A stretch of 64,000 nucleotides of DNA from Pedobacter indicus (GTDB lineage: Bacteria > Bacteroidota > Bacteroidia > Sphingobacteriales > Sphingobacteriaceae), in NCBI RefSeq assembly GCF_003449035.1, contig NZ_QRGB01000001.1:1488001-1552000 (forward strand). The letters run 5' to 3'. Below the pieces are notes generated by a model. It had not been told where the DNA came from. It was given only the letters and a program-made list of their open reading frames with translations, and did no database searches. Each line of letters opens with the position of its first letter. Within the stretch, counting starts at the first letter, position 1. Positions 26,994-35,034 of this stretch are shown piece by piece. The position numbers and the translations under genes are program-made.

Positions 26994-28100
26994 ATGGATA
27001 CTCCAAAGTACATATATATTGATGATGAGAATGATAGTTCAATTGAATCTTTAATAAATGGGTTTAATGATACTAGATTGATAGCAGTCGAAAGATTACC
27101 ACTTTCAAAAGGTATGGATTTTTCTACTTTAAAAAACCTCATTATTCAAAAGATCGAAAAAGATAGTTATTCTGGTCTTTTGATTGATTTAAGATTAGAT
27201 GGAGAAGGTCCCGACAGCCTAGATTATAGTGCAATATCTATAAGTTCTGAATTAAGGGCATTAAGTGCTAGAGAAGAAATTTCCTCTTTTCCAATAGTTT
27301 TATGTTCAACAATAGATAAAATAAAGGAAACTTACAAGTCGGATAAGACAAGTCATGATTTATTCGATTACACATTTAAGAAAGCAGAAGAACCTAATTA
27401 TGAAAAATTTTCTAAAAAATTATGTTCATTAGCTAAAGGCTACAAAGATTTGCCATATAAAGATTTTAGCTTAGAAATAATTTTTAATCGCCCAGATTTA
27501 AATACTCTTGATCAACGAATATTTGAACGTTTTTTTAATCAAGATATAATAGTACCGTATGATTTTGCATACTTTGCTGTAAAAACACTTTTCCATTGTA
27601 CCAATCCCCTAATTAAAGAAACCACTCTAGCCGCAAGACTAGGGGTTGATATTTCTAAAAGTGGTGATTCTTGGTTAACACTTTTAAGCAAGTTTGAAAA
27701 CTGTAAATATTCTGGGTTATTTTCAGATGGTTGGAATAGATGGTGGGCGGATATTCTGAATATTCAATTAAAAGAAATTTCTGGTAAAAATTTCTCTTTT
27801 TTAAAAGCAGAGGAGCGAGTGGAAATCTTATCTCAAACTTTTGGTATAGATGATTTAATTCCGGCTGTTCCAATTACGAATAATGCAAGCAGTGAATTTT
27901 GGACTATATGTGAAGCATTAAAGCTGCCTCTTGATCCATTAGAAGGTATAAAAATAAGACTATCACATGAACTGAAACCATGGCAAGAACCAAAATACAT
28001 CTCTCTGTATGCAGCAGCAGAAAGGATAGGTATTGATAAGGGTATAGAACCTCATTACACCGAATTGGAAAGAATTGAAGAATTCAAAAAAGGTTCGTGA
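26994..28100 (+). CDS. Receiver-domain protein with uncharacterised C-terminal domain
   Basis: A 368-residue protein. Residues 1-135 carry all landmarks of a response-regulator receiver: an acidic pair in YIDDEND (10-11), phospho-acceptor Asp65 in LLIDLRLDG, Ser105/Thr106 in VLCSTID, and Lys129 or Lys130 in YTFKKAE. The remaining 230 residues (for example FFNQDIIVPYDFAYFAVKTL, SKFENCKYSGLFSDGWNRWW) match no output domain I know and have no HTH. It begins 12 bases after the kinase-like gene, so it is its probable partner. The unusual C terminus may link the signal to the methylase or nuclease. Confidence 0.7.
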   Translation: MDTPKYIYIDDENDSSIESLINGFNDTRLIAVERLPLSKGMDFSTLKNLIIQKIEKDSYSGLLIDLRLDGEGPDSLDYSAISISSELRALSAREEISSFPIVLCSTIDKIKETYKSDKTSHDLFDYTFKKAEEPNYEKFSKKLCSLAKGYKDLPYKDFSLEIIFNRPDLNTLDQRIFERFFNQDIIVPYDFAYFAVKTLFHCTNPLIKETTLAARLGVDISKSGDSWLTLLSKFENCKYSGLFSDGWNRWWADILNIQLKEISGKNFSFLKAEERVEILSQTFGIDDLIPAVPITNNASSEFWTICEALKLPLDPLEGIKIRLSHELKPWQEPKYISLYAAAERIGIDKGIEPHYTELERIEEFKKGS

Positions 28101-28101
28101 T

Positions 28102-28860
28102 ATGGCGGTAAATTCTAAGTATATGAGCTTCAGAAATGCAAGAGCTCAAGAAATGAGGCAAATGGCTGATTTGTTAGAAAACCAAATTGGCAATATATCT
28201 ACATTTCCAATTCATAATGCCATAGCAGACCTCATCAACCCTGAAAGAATACCTTTGTTGAAAAACGGAGATGCAAAGGAAAATGTTTGGGGATATGACA
28301 TTGAAAATTTTGTTTTGCCACTAGACACTTTGAAACATGTTACACCTAACGATATAAAGAAGGGCGAGATTGTTTTAAATATGAAATTAAGAGGGAATAT
28401 TGAAAACTGGGAATCCTTTGATGATCCATTTGTTGAGTTAGCTTTTAAAGTGTTAATAAAGGGTGTGGGTAACGATAGGACATATCACTTTGGATTTCAT
28501 ATTGATAAACATACTGGGGGTAATTCTGAAGAACCTCATCCAATATATCATTTACAATATGATTTCAATCCAACAGGTTCAGCCGAACCAAATTTAGGGG
28601 ATTTATTTTATGTTGATACTCCAAGAATAATGCATAAACCAATGGATTTTATCCTAGGGATTGGTTTTCTTACTTCAAATTTCTTTCCAACAGGATTTCA
28701 GGTTCTTTGTGAGAAAAGAGAATTTATCAAGTTAAATACTACCTATCAACAATCTGTATGGCGACCTTATTTTCATACTTTAGCTAATAAGTGGAAACCT
28801 TTTGACGAAAAAAATATTATTTGGAATCCGATTAACGAAATTTGTCCAATATTTATATGA
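28102..28860 (+). CDS. Uncharacterised protein of the restriction-type operon
   Basis: A soluble protein of about 252 residues that I do not recognise. It is rich in aromatic residues and His (RTYHFGFHIDKHTGG, EEPHPIYHLQYDF, WRPYFHTLANKW), with several His/Asp/Glu clusters but no firm catalytic motif. An ATG at 28075 lies inside the previous gene; the ATG at 28102, one base after that gene's stop, is preferred. Its stop overlaps the methylase start (ATGA), implying translational coupling and a role in the same complex. Confidence 0.6.
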   Translation: MAVNSKYMSFRNARAQEMRQMADLLENQIGNISTFPIHNAIADLINPERIPLLKNGDAKENVWGYDIENFVLPLDTLKHVTPNDIKKGEIVLNMKLRGNIENWESFDDPFVELAFKVLIKGVGNDRTYHFGFHIDKHTGGNSEEPHPIYHLQYDFNPTGSAEPNLGDLFYVDTPRIMHKPMDFILGIGFLTSNFFPTGFQVLCEKREFIKLNTTYQQSVWRPYFHTLANKWKPFDEKNIIWNPINEICPIFI

Positions 28861-30716
28861 AAAATATATTCAGATATTTAGAGTCTTATTCACAGCTTTC
28901 GCTAGAAGTGGATAAACTCATTGTGTCTGCCTTTATTGAACTCAATGATTTGAAATTAACAAACAATCGATTTTTAAGAAGCTATTCAATCTCAAAACGA
29001 AAATCAATAAAAAGAGGAAAACTTTTAAAGTTTATTGAGATTGTACGGAGTGAAATTGAAATCTTTGATATTGAAAAACTCATTGAACTATTTGAATTTG
29101 TTATTTCTCCTTCAGATAGAATAGTAAATGGTGCAATATATACGCCTTCAGAAATTAGAGATTATATTGTTGCTCAATCTTTCCGTAGAGAGGGTAACGG
29201 AGTAGCCAATGCTAAAATAGCTGATATTGCGTGTGGTTGCTCAGGTTTTTTATATACTGCTGCAAAAGAGTTGAAAAGGAGAACAGGAAACGACTACCAA
29301 CATATCTTTCAACATCAAATTTTCGGATTAGATATTCAAGAATATTCTGTTAACAGAAGTAAGCTATTGTTAAGTTTATTAGCACTATCCGAAGGTGAAG
29401 ATGTAGAAGAGTTTCATTTTAATATCCATACAGGAGATGCTTTAATATTTAATTGGAATAATGTCTATGAGAATTTTCAAGGATTTGAAATCATTGTAGG
29501 AAATCCCCCATATGTTTCGGCAAGGAATCTGGATGTAGAAGCCAAAGAAAATATTAAAAATTGGTCAGTTAGTACATCGGGTAATCCTGATTTGTATATT
29601 CCTTTCTTTCAAATTGGTTATGAAAACCTTGCAGAAAATGGTATTCTTGGGTTTATCACAATGAATACTTTTTTCAAAAGTTTGAATGGTAGGGCATTAA
29701 GAAAGTATTTTGAGGACAATAATACAAGTATCAGAATCATTGATTTTGGTACACTTCAGATTTTTAAATCTAAAAGTACTTATACCTGTATTTGCTTTTT
29801 GGAGAAAGCAGAGCAACACTTTGTTGAATATTATAAATCGACTAAAAAAGAGTTACCAACCAATAGAGACCAATATAGCAGAATCAATTATCAAAATCTT
29901 GATGCAAAAAAAGGTTGGAATTTAAACGATAATGTGATTATCTCCCGAATTGAAGCAACAGGAACACCTTTCGGAGAAAAGTACAAAACAAGACACGGTA
30001 TCGCTACATTGAAAAATGACATTTACATTTTTAAACCAGTAGCTGAAGATGATGATTATTTTTATCTTCAAAATGGAAGTCTATATCCAATTGAGAAAGG
30101 AATATGCAAAGATATTTTGAACTCAAATAAATTAAGTAGAGATATTAACTTTGATACAGTAATTGAAAAGGTTTTGTTTCCATATAATGACGAGGTAAAG
30201 CCGAAAGCACTCGATGAAGACTTTTTAAGAGAAAAGTTTCCAAGAGCTTTTGAGTATCTGCAGGTAAAAAAGAAAATTTTAGCAGGAAGAGATAAAGGTA
30301 AAGGTAAATATGAAAAATGGTTTGCCTTTGGAAGAACTCAGTCCTTGGAGAAAGTTGGGAACAAATTGTTTTTTCCGAAATTTTCAGATAAAATCCCAAG
30401 TTACTTAATCAGTAATGATGATGATTTGTTATTTTATAATGGACAAGCAATTATAGGTCATTCAGAAGAGGAAATGTTATTGGTAAAGAAGATTTTGGAA
30501 TCGCGTTTGTTTTGGTATTATATAAAGACTACAAGTAAACCATATTCTTCGGATTATTATTCATTGAATGGTACATACATCAAGAATTTTGGTATTCCAG
30601 AATTTACTAATGATGATATTGATTTTCTAATCAATGAACCTAATCAGAATATAATTGATGCTTTCTTGGAGGATTATTATGATGTGCAATTAAACGAGGA
30701 ATTGATTCCTGGATAA
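28857..30716 (+). CDS. N6-adenine DNA methyltransferase (Eco57I/TaqI-like)
   Basis: A gamma-class amino-methyltransferase of about 619 residues. The SAM-binding motif I is IADIACGCSGFLYTAA (in place of the commoner DPACGSGxFL), with GLDIQEYSVNRSKLLL as the acidic loop, and the catalytic motif IV is NPPY (residues 216-219). The C-terminal half (WNLNDNVIISRIEATGTPFG, KTRHGIATLKNDIYIF, PYSSDYYSLNGTYIKNFGIP) is a TaqI-C/target-recognition domain. The five extra residues from an ATG at 28842 are possible, but 28857 gives a coupled ATGA start. No nuclease domain is fused; the next gene supplies one. Confidence 0.88.
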   Translation: MKNIFRYLESYSQLSLEVDKLIVSAFIELNDLKLTNNRFLRSYSISKRKSIKRGKLLKFIEIVRSEIEIFDIEKLIELFEFVISPSDRIVNGAIYTPSEIRDYIVAQSFRREGNGVANAKIADIACGCSGFLYTAAKELKRRTGNDYQHIFQHQIFGLDIQEYSVNRSKLLLSLLALSEGEDVEEFHFNIHTGDALIFNWNNVYENFQGFEIIVGNPPYVSARNLDVEAKENIKNWSVSTSGNPDLYIPFFQIGYENLAENGILGFITMNTFFKSLNGRALRKYFEDNNTSIRIIDFGTLQIFKSKSTYTCICFLEKAEQHFVEYYKSTKKELPTNRDQYSRINYQNLDAKKGWNLNDNVIISRIEATGTPFGEKYKTRHGIATLKNDIYIFKPVAEDDDYFYLQNGSLYPIEKGICKDILNSNKLSRDINFDTVIEKVLFPYNDEVKPKALDEDFLREKFPRAFEYLQVKKKILAGRDKGKGKYEKWFAFGRTQSLEKVGNKLFFPKFSDKIPSYLISNDDDLLFYNGQAIIGHSEEEMLLVKKILESRLFWYYIKTTSKPYSSDYYSLNGTYIKNFGIPEFTNDDIDFLINEPNQNIIDAFLEDYYDVQLNEELIPG

Positions 30717-30721
30717 TCTAA

Positions 30722-31780
30722 ATGTGTACAATGGAGGAAGATATACATAACCACAACATACAAAAGTCTGAAAGTCCTAGTGAAGATAGTTTTTTTAATA
30801 GAACAGAATACTCTCTTTTGTTAGAATATGCTTTAACTGATGGATTTAAGGAATATTCAAAAGAAGATACAAAGAGTAAAAACGGCTTAATCACTACAGT
30901 AACTAGTGTTGTTCAAGGTTTTTTTATTGATGATAATAAAACAAGAGCTATTATTAGTGATGTTGCTAATCCGCAATTAATTCCTGAAAAGATTTCAAAT
31001 CAAATACAAAATCTTATTTCAATAGACCATATTTATGAAGGTTATGAATATTTACTTGTAAAAACCAGAGACAAAATTTTTACTTTCAATATTCAACTTT
31101 ATTATAGTATTAAAGAGTTAGTTCGGTTGATGGACTTGTATGTAAGTTGTAAAACTGAAAAATTCTTAACTAATAAAGACGGGACACTTTTAGTTTTGGA
31201 CACTGGTCAGACAAAGTTCTTAATTTCGGGTATGATTACATCTGAAACACAAGAAATCGAACGAGCCATACTAACTTCAAAACTCGAGGAAGCTAAACCT
31301 TTCTTTGAGTTTAAAGCGGTTAAAAAAGTTGATTGGTCAAGATTAAAAAACAACAAAGGAGAATATTTTGAAAAACTGACGGAAACATTATTGCCCTTAG
31401 AGCCAAATCTTACTGATATTAAGCCAATCGGGAAAACTAACGCCTCAGATAGGGGGAGAGATTTTCTAGTTATAGAAAAAAGTTTTGACACTTTTGGCAA
31501 TCCACTCGAAAAAAAATGGTTGATACAATGTAAATTTTCAGAAAAAAGTATTTCTCCAAAAACAATTCCTGATTGGGTTAACAGGATAGTTGAACACGAA
31601 GCAGATGGATACTGGTTAATTACAAATAATGACCTTACACCAGATTTGTTCGACCAATTAAATGATGTTCCTAAGAACAAGCATTATAAATTTGAGACAA
31701 GAGTATGGCAGAGAAATACATTTGACATAAAATTAGCTACAAGACCAGAAGCATTTGTTACTGGACTTTATTTTGATTAA
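30722..31780 (+). CDS. Mrr-like restriction endonuclease
   Basis: A 352-residue protein whose C-terminal part is an Mrr-type PD-(D/E)XK nuclease: GEYFEKLTETLLPL (helix with the first acidic residue), SDRGRDFLVI (Asp247) and WLIQCKFSE (Gln269-Cys-Lys271), a Q-x-K active site typical of the Mrr branch, followed by DGYWLITNNDLTP. The first 200 residues are of unknown type and may recognise DNA or contact the methylase. It starts 6 bases after the methylase and ends the operon. ATG at 30731 is an alternative start. Confidence 0.78.
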   Translation: MCTMEEDIHNHNIQKSESPSEDSFFNRTEYSLLLEYALTDGFKEYSKEDTKSKNGLITTVTSVVQGFFIDDNKTRAIISDVANPQLIPEKISNQIQNLISIDHIYEGYEYLLVKTRDKIFTFNIQLYYSIKELVRLMDLYVSCKTEKFLTNKDGTLLVLDTGQTKFLISGMITSETQEIERAILTSKLEEAKPFFEFKAVKKVDWSRLKNNKGEYFEKLTETLLPLEPNLTDIKPIGKTNASDRGRDFLVIEKSFDTFGNPLEKKWLIQCKFSEKSISPKTIPDWVNRIVEHEADGYWLITNNDLTPDLFDQLNDVPKNKHYKFETRVWQRNTFDIKLATRPEAFVTGLYFD

Positions 31781-31872
31781 AGTTAATATGGCCAATAGAT
31801 CACCTCAAATGTAATTTTATTTTAATTTACGCCTCAAACATTAGAAGCATTGTAACACATTATAGTTATCTG

Positions 31873-32064
31873 ATGAATATCTTCGTTCCAAAAGAAGAAC
31901 ATTCGAGAAATGTTGCCTTAATTAATCTCAAAGCTGCTTGTTTAGGACTAGGCACTGTAAGTAAGCAACATAGCGACTTTACAGGATTTGTCAGTAAAAG
32001 GTTGGCAACAGATTTTGTTTATACAAAGGAAGATGTTGTTGAGCAATTGTTTAAAACAGCATAA
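31873..32064 (+). CDS. Small hypothetical protein
   Basis: A 63-residue open frame near the right end of element 1, with a plausible ATG and mixed helix-forming composition (ALINLKAACLGLGT, YTKEDVVEQLFKT). I recognise no family. It may be a remnant of a longer gene, since the surrounding bases are AT-rich and otherwise empty. Confidence 0.35.
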   Translation: MNIFVPKEEHSRNVALINLKAACLGLGTVSKQHSDFTGFVSKRLATDFVYTKEDVVEQLFKTA

Positions 32065-32109
32065 AAGTAGATAATAATATATTTTGTTCATGTGAAGATT
32101 GTGTGAAAG

Positions 32110-32244
32110 TTCGAACCATCACTATTTTTTTTGTGTTACTTGATTAATTGTTGTTTGTTTGAGATTTTAATTTCTTTATTTTCAAGTGTTTAACAGCTAT
32201 TTCCTGAAACAAGTTTCTTCAAGTCTTCCAAAAAATGGTTCGAA
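32110..32244. repeat. Inverted repeat and T-loop-like sequence at the junction of the two elements
   Basis: TTCGAACCAT at 32110-32119 is the exact inverse of ATGGTTCGAA at 32235-32244, and the latter contains GGTTCGAA, identical to the tRNA-Pro T loop at 21953-21960. This is the best candidate for the attachment junction between element 1 and element 2. The enclosed bases hold no gene. Confidence 0.45.
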
Positions 32245-32289
32245 AATTGTCCCGAGAGGACGACGAAAACCAGTCCATCTGGGTTCAAA

Positions 32290-32322
32290 AGCCTCTAAAT
32301 CATACGATTTAGGGGCTTTTTT
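32290..32322 (+). terminator. Palindromic terminator, second copy
   Basis: The counterpart of the palindrome after tRNA-Pro, with two changes that weaken the stem slightly (AGCCTCTAAATCAT against ACGATTTAGGGGCT) and a T run behind it. Confidence 0.6.
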
Positions 32323-32377
32323 GCTTTTAAACAGTCCATAATAATCCATATCAATCCATACCTCCTGAGAACTATAA

Positions 32378-32510
32378 GGTGACCTCTTTTAATTTTTTAA
32401 ATTAGGTCACCAGAAAGGGTTTAACTAGTTGATTTACAATATGATGAATCAATAAAATTTAGACTCGAATAGATCGATATGAATCACTTTTTTGCTCTTT
32501 CTGGTGACCT
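32378..32510. other. Three GGTGACCT sites upstream of integrase 2
   Basis: GGTGACCT at 32378-32385, AGGTCACC at 32404-32411 and GGTGACCT at 32503-32510, with the same order, orientation and nearly the same spacing as in element 1 although the bases between them have drifted. Likely Int/Xis arm sites. Confidence 0.5.
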
Positions 32511-32562
32511 GTTTGGACGAGATAGTTCATATCAGTTCATGTTAAACTTTAAAAAATAGAGT

Positions 32563-33819
32563 ATGAGATCAGCAAACACGTTCGGTGTTCATTTCATTTT
32601 GAGAATGAACAAAGCAAAAAATGATACCGCCCCGATTTACGTACGAATCGCGGTGAATGGAGAGAGGATCGAGATGTCCCTCAAGAAAAAAGTAAAAGTC
32701 TCTGACTGGAACCTTTCAAGAGGTATTGCGAAAACCAAAAATACAGACCTGAAAATCCTCAATGGGTTTCTGGAACAAGTGAGGGGAGCCTTATCGGGGT
32801 ATTACCAAGAAATGGTCATGGCGAAAAAACTGATTACCCCTGAAGCGATCAAGAATATGTATCTCGGTATAACAGAACAAAAGAACACGCTCCAATCATT
32901 AATAGACTATCATAACCTTCATATGAAAGAAGTGTTGGCCTATGGTACGATGAAAAACTATTATACGACGGAAAGATATTTAAAAGAGTTTGTTGTCAAG
33001 CAATTCAAGAAACAGGACATCTATCTTTCTGAACTGGATTACCAGTTCATTACGAATTTAGAACATTTCCTCAGAACCTATGAACCGGCCGATCATCACA
33101 AAAGTATGTCCAACAATGGGGTGATGAAACATTTGGAGCGGTTCCGGAAAATGGTACGTCTTGCCGTTAAACTCGGATGGTTGGATAAAAACCCATTTGA
33201 ACTGTACAAACTGAAGGTGCAAAAAGTCGAGCGTGGATTTCTGACGAGCGACGAACTTACCAAGATCGAAGAAAAGGACTTTACAGTTCAGCGTATCCAA
33301 TATGCTAAAGATCTGTTTGTATTCAGCTGTTATACCGGTATCGCCTATATTGATGTCATGCAATTGACCCCAGAGAATATTGTACTGGGGATCGACGGCA
33401 ACCGGTGGATCAAATCCCATAGAGAAAAAACCGATACATCCATCCATGTTCCCATTTTGCGCCAAGCAGCCGAAATCATCGGGAAATACCAAGACCATCC
33501 ACGGGCAGTTGCCAAGGGTACACTGTTCCCGGTGATCTCAAACCAAAAACTGAACAGCTACCTGAAAGAGGTGGCCGATCTTTGCGGCATCAAGAAGCAT
33601 CTGACCTTCCATTTGGCGAGGCATACCTTTGCCACCACGGTTACCCTTTCAAATGGTGTCCCCATTGAAACAGTAAGCAAGATGCTCGGCCATACCACCA
33701 TACGCACCACGCAAATCTATGCCAAGGTAATTGAACGAAAGGTAAGTCAGGATATGACAAACCTTCAAAATCTACTGCAGAAAAATGAGAAGAGTAATTT
33801 AAAAGTTTTGAAAGCTTAA
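32563..33819 (+). CDS. Tyrosine recombinase/integrase of element 2
   Basis: A 418-residue paralogue of the first integrase, closely similar along its whole length. It has the same features: HLARHTFA, MLGHTTIRTT and QIYAKV with the Tyr nucleophile, and Ala in place of the usual first Arg (TGIAYIDV). Silent-site differences are frequent while the protein is largely conserved, so the copies diverged under selection and did not arise by a recent duplication. It probably drives integration and excision of the conjugative element. The ORF6N gene begins 10 bases after its stop. Confidence 0.93.
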   Translation: MRSANTFGVHFILRMNKAKNDTAPIYVRIAVNGERIEMSLKKKVKVSDWNLSRGIAKTKNTDLKILNGFLEQVRGALSGYYQEMVMAKKLITPEAIKNMYLGITEQKNTLQSLIDYHNLHMKEVLAYGTMKNYYTTERYLKEFVVKQFKKQDIYLSELDYQFITNLEHFLRTYEPADHHKSMSNNGVMKHLERFRKMVRLAVKLGWLDKNPFELYKLKVQKVERGFLTSDELTKIEEKDFTVQRIQYAKDLFVFSCYTGIAYIDVMQLTPENIVLGIDGNRWIKSHREKTDTSIHVPILRQAAEIIGKYQDHPRAVAKGTLFPVISNQKLNSYLKEVADLCGIKKHLTFHLARHTFATTVTLSNGVPIETVSKMLGHTTIRTTQIYAKVIERKVSQDMTNLQNLLQKNEKSNLKVLKA

Positions 33820-33829
33820 GCTATATAAG

Positions 33830-34366
33830 ATGGAAAATAAGAAAGTGATTATTCCCGACGAAATTGTGATCAGTAAGATTTATTATATCAGGGGGCAGAA
33901 AGTTATGTTGGACAGTGATCTGGCCGAATTATATGGAGTTGAGACCAGGCGATTGAATGAGCAGGTCAACAGGAATAAAGACCGTTTCCCCGAGGATTTT
34001 ATGTTCAGATTGAATGAGGAAGAGTTTCAAACTTTGATGTCGCAAATTGCGACATCAAAACGAGGAGGCAGAAGAAAGTTGCCTTATGTGTTCACAGAAC
34101 ATGGTGTTTTGATGCTTTCAAGCGTATTAAACAGCAAACAAGCTATCGAAGTAAACATTCAAATTATGCGCATTTTCACGAAGATCCGCCAGATGCTTGC
34201 CGATAACACAGAGATTCGTCTGGAAGTTGAAAGAATAAAGAACAAGTTGGAGAATCAGGATAAAAACATGGAGATCGTTTTTAAATATCTGGATGAATTA
34301 TTGGAAAAATCTAATAAACCAAGCCCGCCAAGAAAACGGATTGGTTTTAAACCGGATGACTTGTAA
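33830..34366 (+). CDS. ORF6N domain protein
   Basis: A 178-residue protein with the ORF6N domain (IYYIRGQKVMLDSDLAELYG, RLNEQVNRNKDRFPEDFMFRL, LPYVFTEHGVLMLSSVLNS), a KilA-N-associated DNA-binding domain common in phage and mobile elements, then a coiled coil (RLEVERIKNKLENQ) and a basic tail. Often next to integrases in Bacteroidota islands; a regulatory or anti-repressor role is assumed. Followed by a strong terminator. Confidence 0.88.
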   Translation: MENKKVIIPDEIVISKIYYIRGQKVMLDSDLAELYGVETRRLNEQVNRNKDRFPEDFMFRLNEEEFQTLMSQIATSKRGGRRKLPYVFTEHGVLMLSSVLNSKQAIEVNIQIMRIFTKIRQMLADNTEIRLEVERIKNKLENQDKNMEIVFKYLDELLEKSNKPSPPRKRIGFKPDDL

Positions 34367-34419
34367 TTCCGAATTGCTCATTTTTTATTTGCCGCAAATT
34401 TACTTTCATTACGATTAAC

Positions 34420-34467
34420 CATCAAGGGTATATGAACATTCGTGCCTCATGCCCTTGATGTTTTTTT
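34420..34467 (+). terminator. Terminator after the ORF6N gene
   Basis: CATCAAGGG (34420-34428) pairs with CCCTTGATG (34452-34460), followed by seven T. The possible GTG start of the next gene at 34442 falls inside this hairpin, which argues for the later ATG. Confidence 0.75.
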
Positions 34468-34495
34468 CATTTCAGTTGATTGCTCAATAAAAATT

Positions 34496-34981
34496 ATGGG
34501 CAATACAGGAGAAGTACAACAGATCAATAAAGTAGTTTACCATGGAACAAATGCGGAATTCGATCAATTTGACCTAACTAAGAGAGGTACTAATACCGGA
34601 TACCCGAATACAATACACGGATTATTCTTTACGGAGAAGGTAGAGAATGCATCGTTATTTGGCAAGAGGATTATCAAGGCAATAATTGTTATAGAAAAAG
34701 CGATTGATTTAACCATACACGGGATTTTTTCAAAAAAAAATCAAGCACCAGTCATTTGGGAAATTCTTACCGGTGAGGTTCTTTCCGAGGAAGACGCCTT
34801 AACTCAACTAGACGAGAATATATCCCTTGGAGAAATAGCAGACTTATACGATGCCTTATATTCCGAAGAAAGCCATCAAATGTTAAGAGAGGCTGGTTAT
34901 GACGGTATAATTTCTTCCTTGGGTAACGATGAGTTAGAGTACGTTGTTTTTGATATTTTTCAAATATGCCAGATATACTAA
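34496..34981 (+). CDS. ADP-ribosyltransferase-like (ART-PolyVal type) protein
   Basis: A protein of about 161 residues resembling the ART domain found in polyvalent proteins of phages and conjugative elements. It has VYHGTNAEFDQFDL (the YHGT/His-Gly strand), GLFFTEKVENASLFG (the F-T-x-x-x-x-A helix) and the late REAGYDGIISS strand followed by an EY pair. These would form an NAD-binding cleft. Chosen start is ATG 34496, after the terminator. Such enzymes may modify host proteins or defences when an element enters a cell; no partner immunity gene is evident. Confidence 0.6.
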   Translation: MGNTGEVQQINKVVYHGTNAEFDQFDLTKRGTNTGYPNTIHGLFFTEKVENASLFGKRIIKAIIVIEKAIDLTIHGIFSKKNQAPVIWEILTGEVLSEEDALTQLDENISLGEIADLYDALYSEESHQMLREAGYDGIISSLGNDELEYVVFDIFQICQIY

Positions 34982-35034
34982 GATCTCATTAAGAAAAAAA
35001 GCATTTACATTCGATTGTAATTAGGTTATGCATT

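Larger units (their letters stand above)
21975..32245. mobile_element. Integrated element 1 (integrase plus restriction-type cargo)
   Basis: A block bounded on the left by the tRNA-Pro and on the right by a second copy of the same int-proximal module. It carries an integrase, a scarred recombination region and an AT-rich six-gene defence-type operon, but no transfer genes, so it is a genomic island rather than a conjugative element. The right limit is inferred from GGTTCGAA at 32237-32244, which matches the tRNA T-loop sequence at 21953-21960; exact ends need comparison with an empty site. Confidence 0.6.

Noticed and set aside
31207..31680. 157-codon antisense frame in the Mrr-like nuclease gene
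   Set aside because: Antisense to a recognisable nuclease, with Ser/Phe/Leu-rich shadow composition.
33058..33498. 146-codon antisense frame in the second integrase
   Set aside because: It mirrors the conserved catalytic domain and has no family match; the sense frame explains the bases.
32563..33819. Recent duplication of the integrase inside one element
   Set aside because: The two genes differ at many silent positions and in their flanks, so they are diverged relatives and not a fresh copy.
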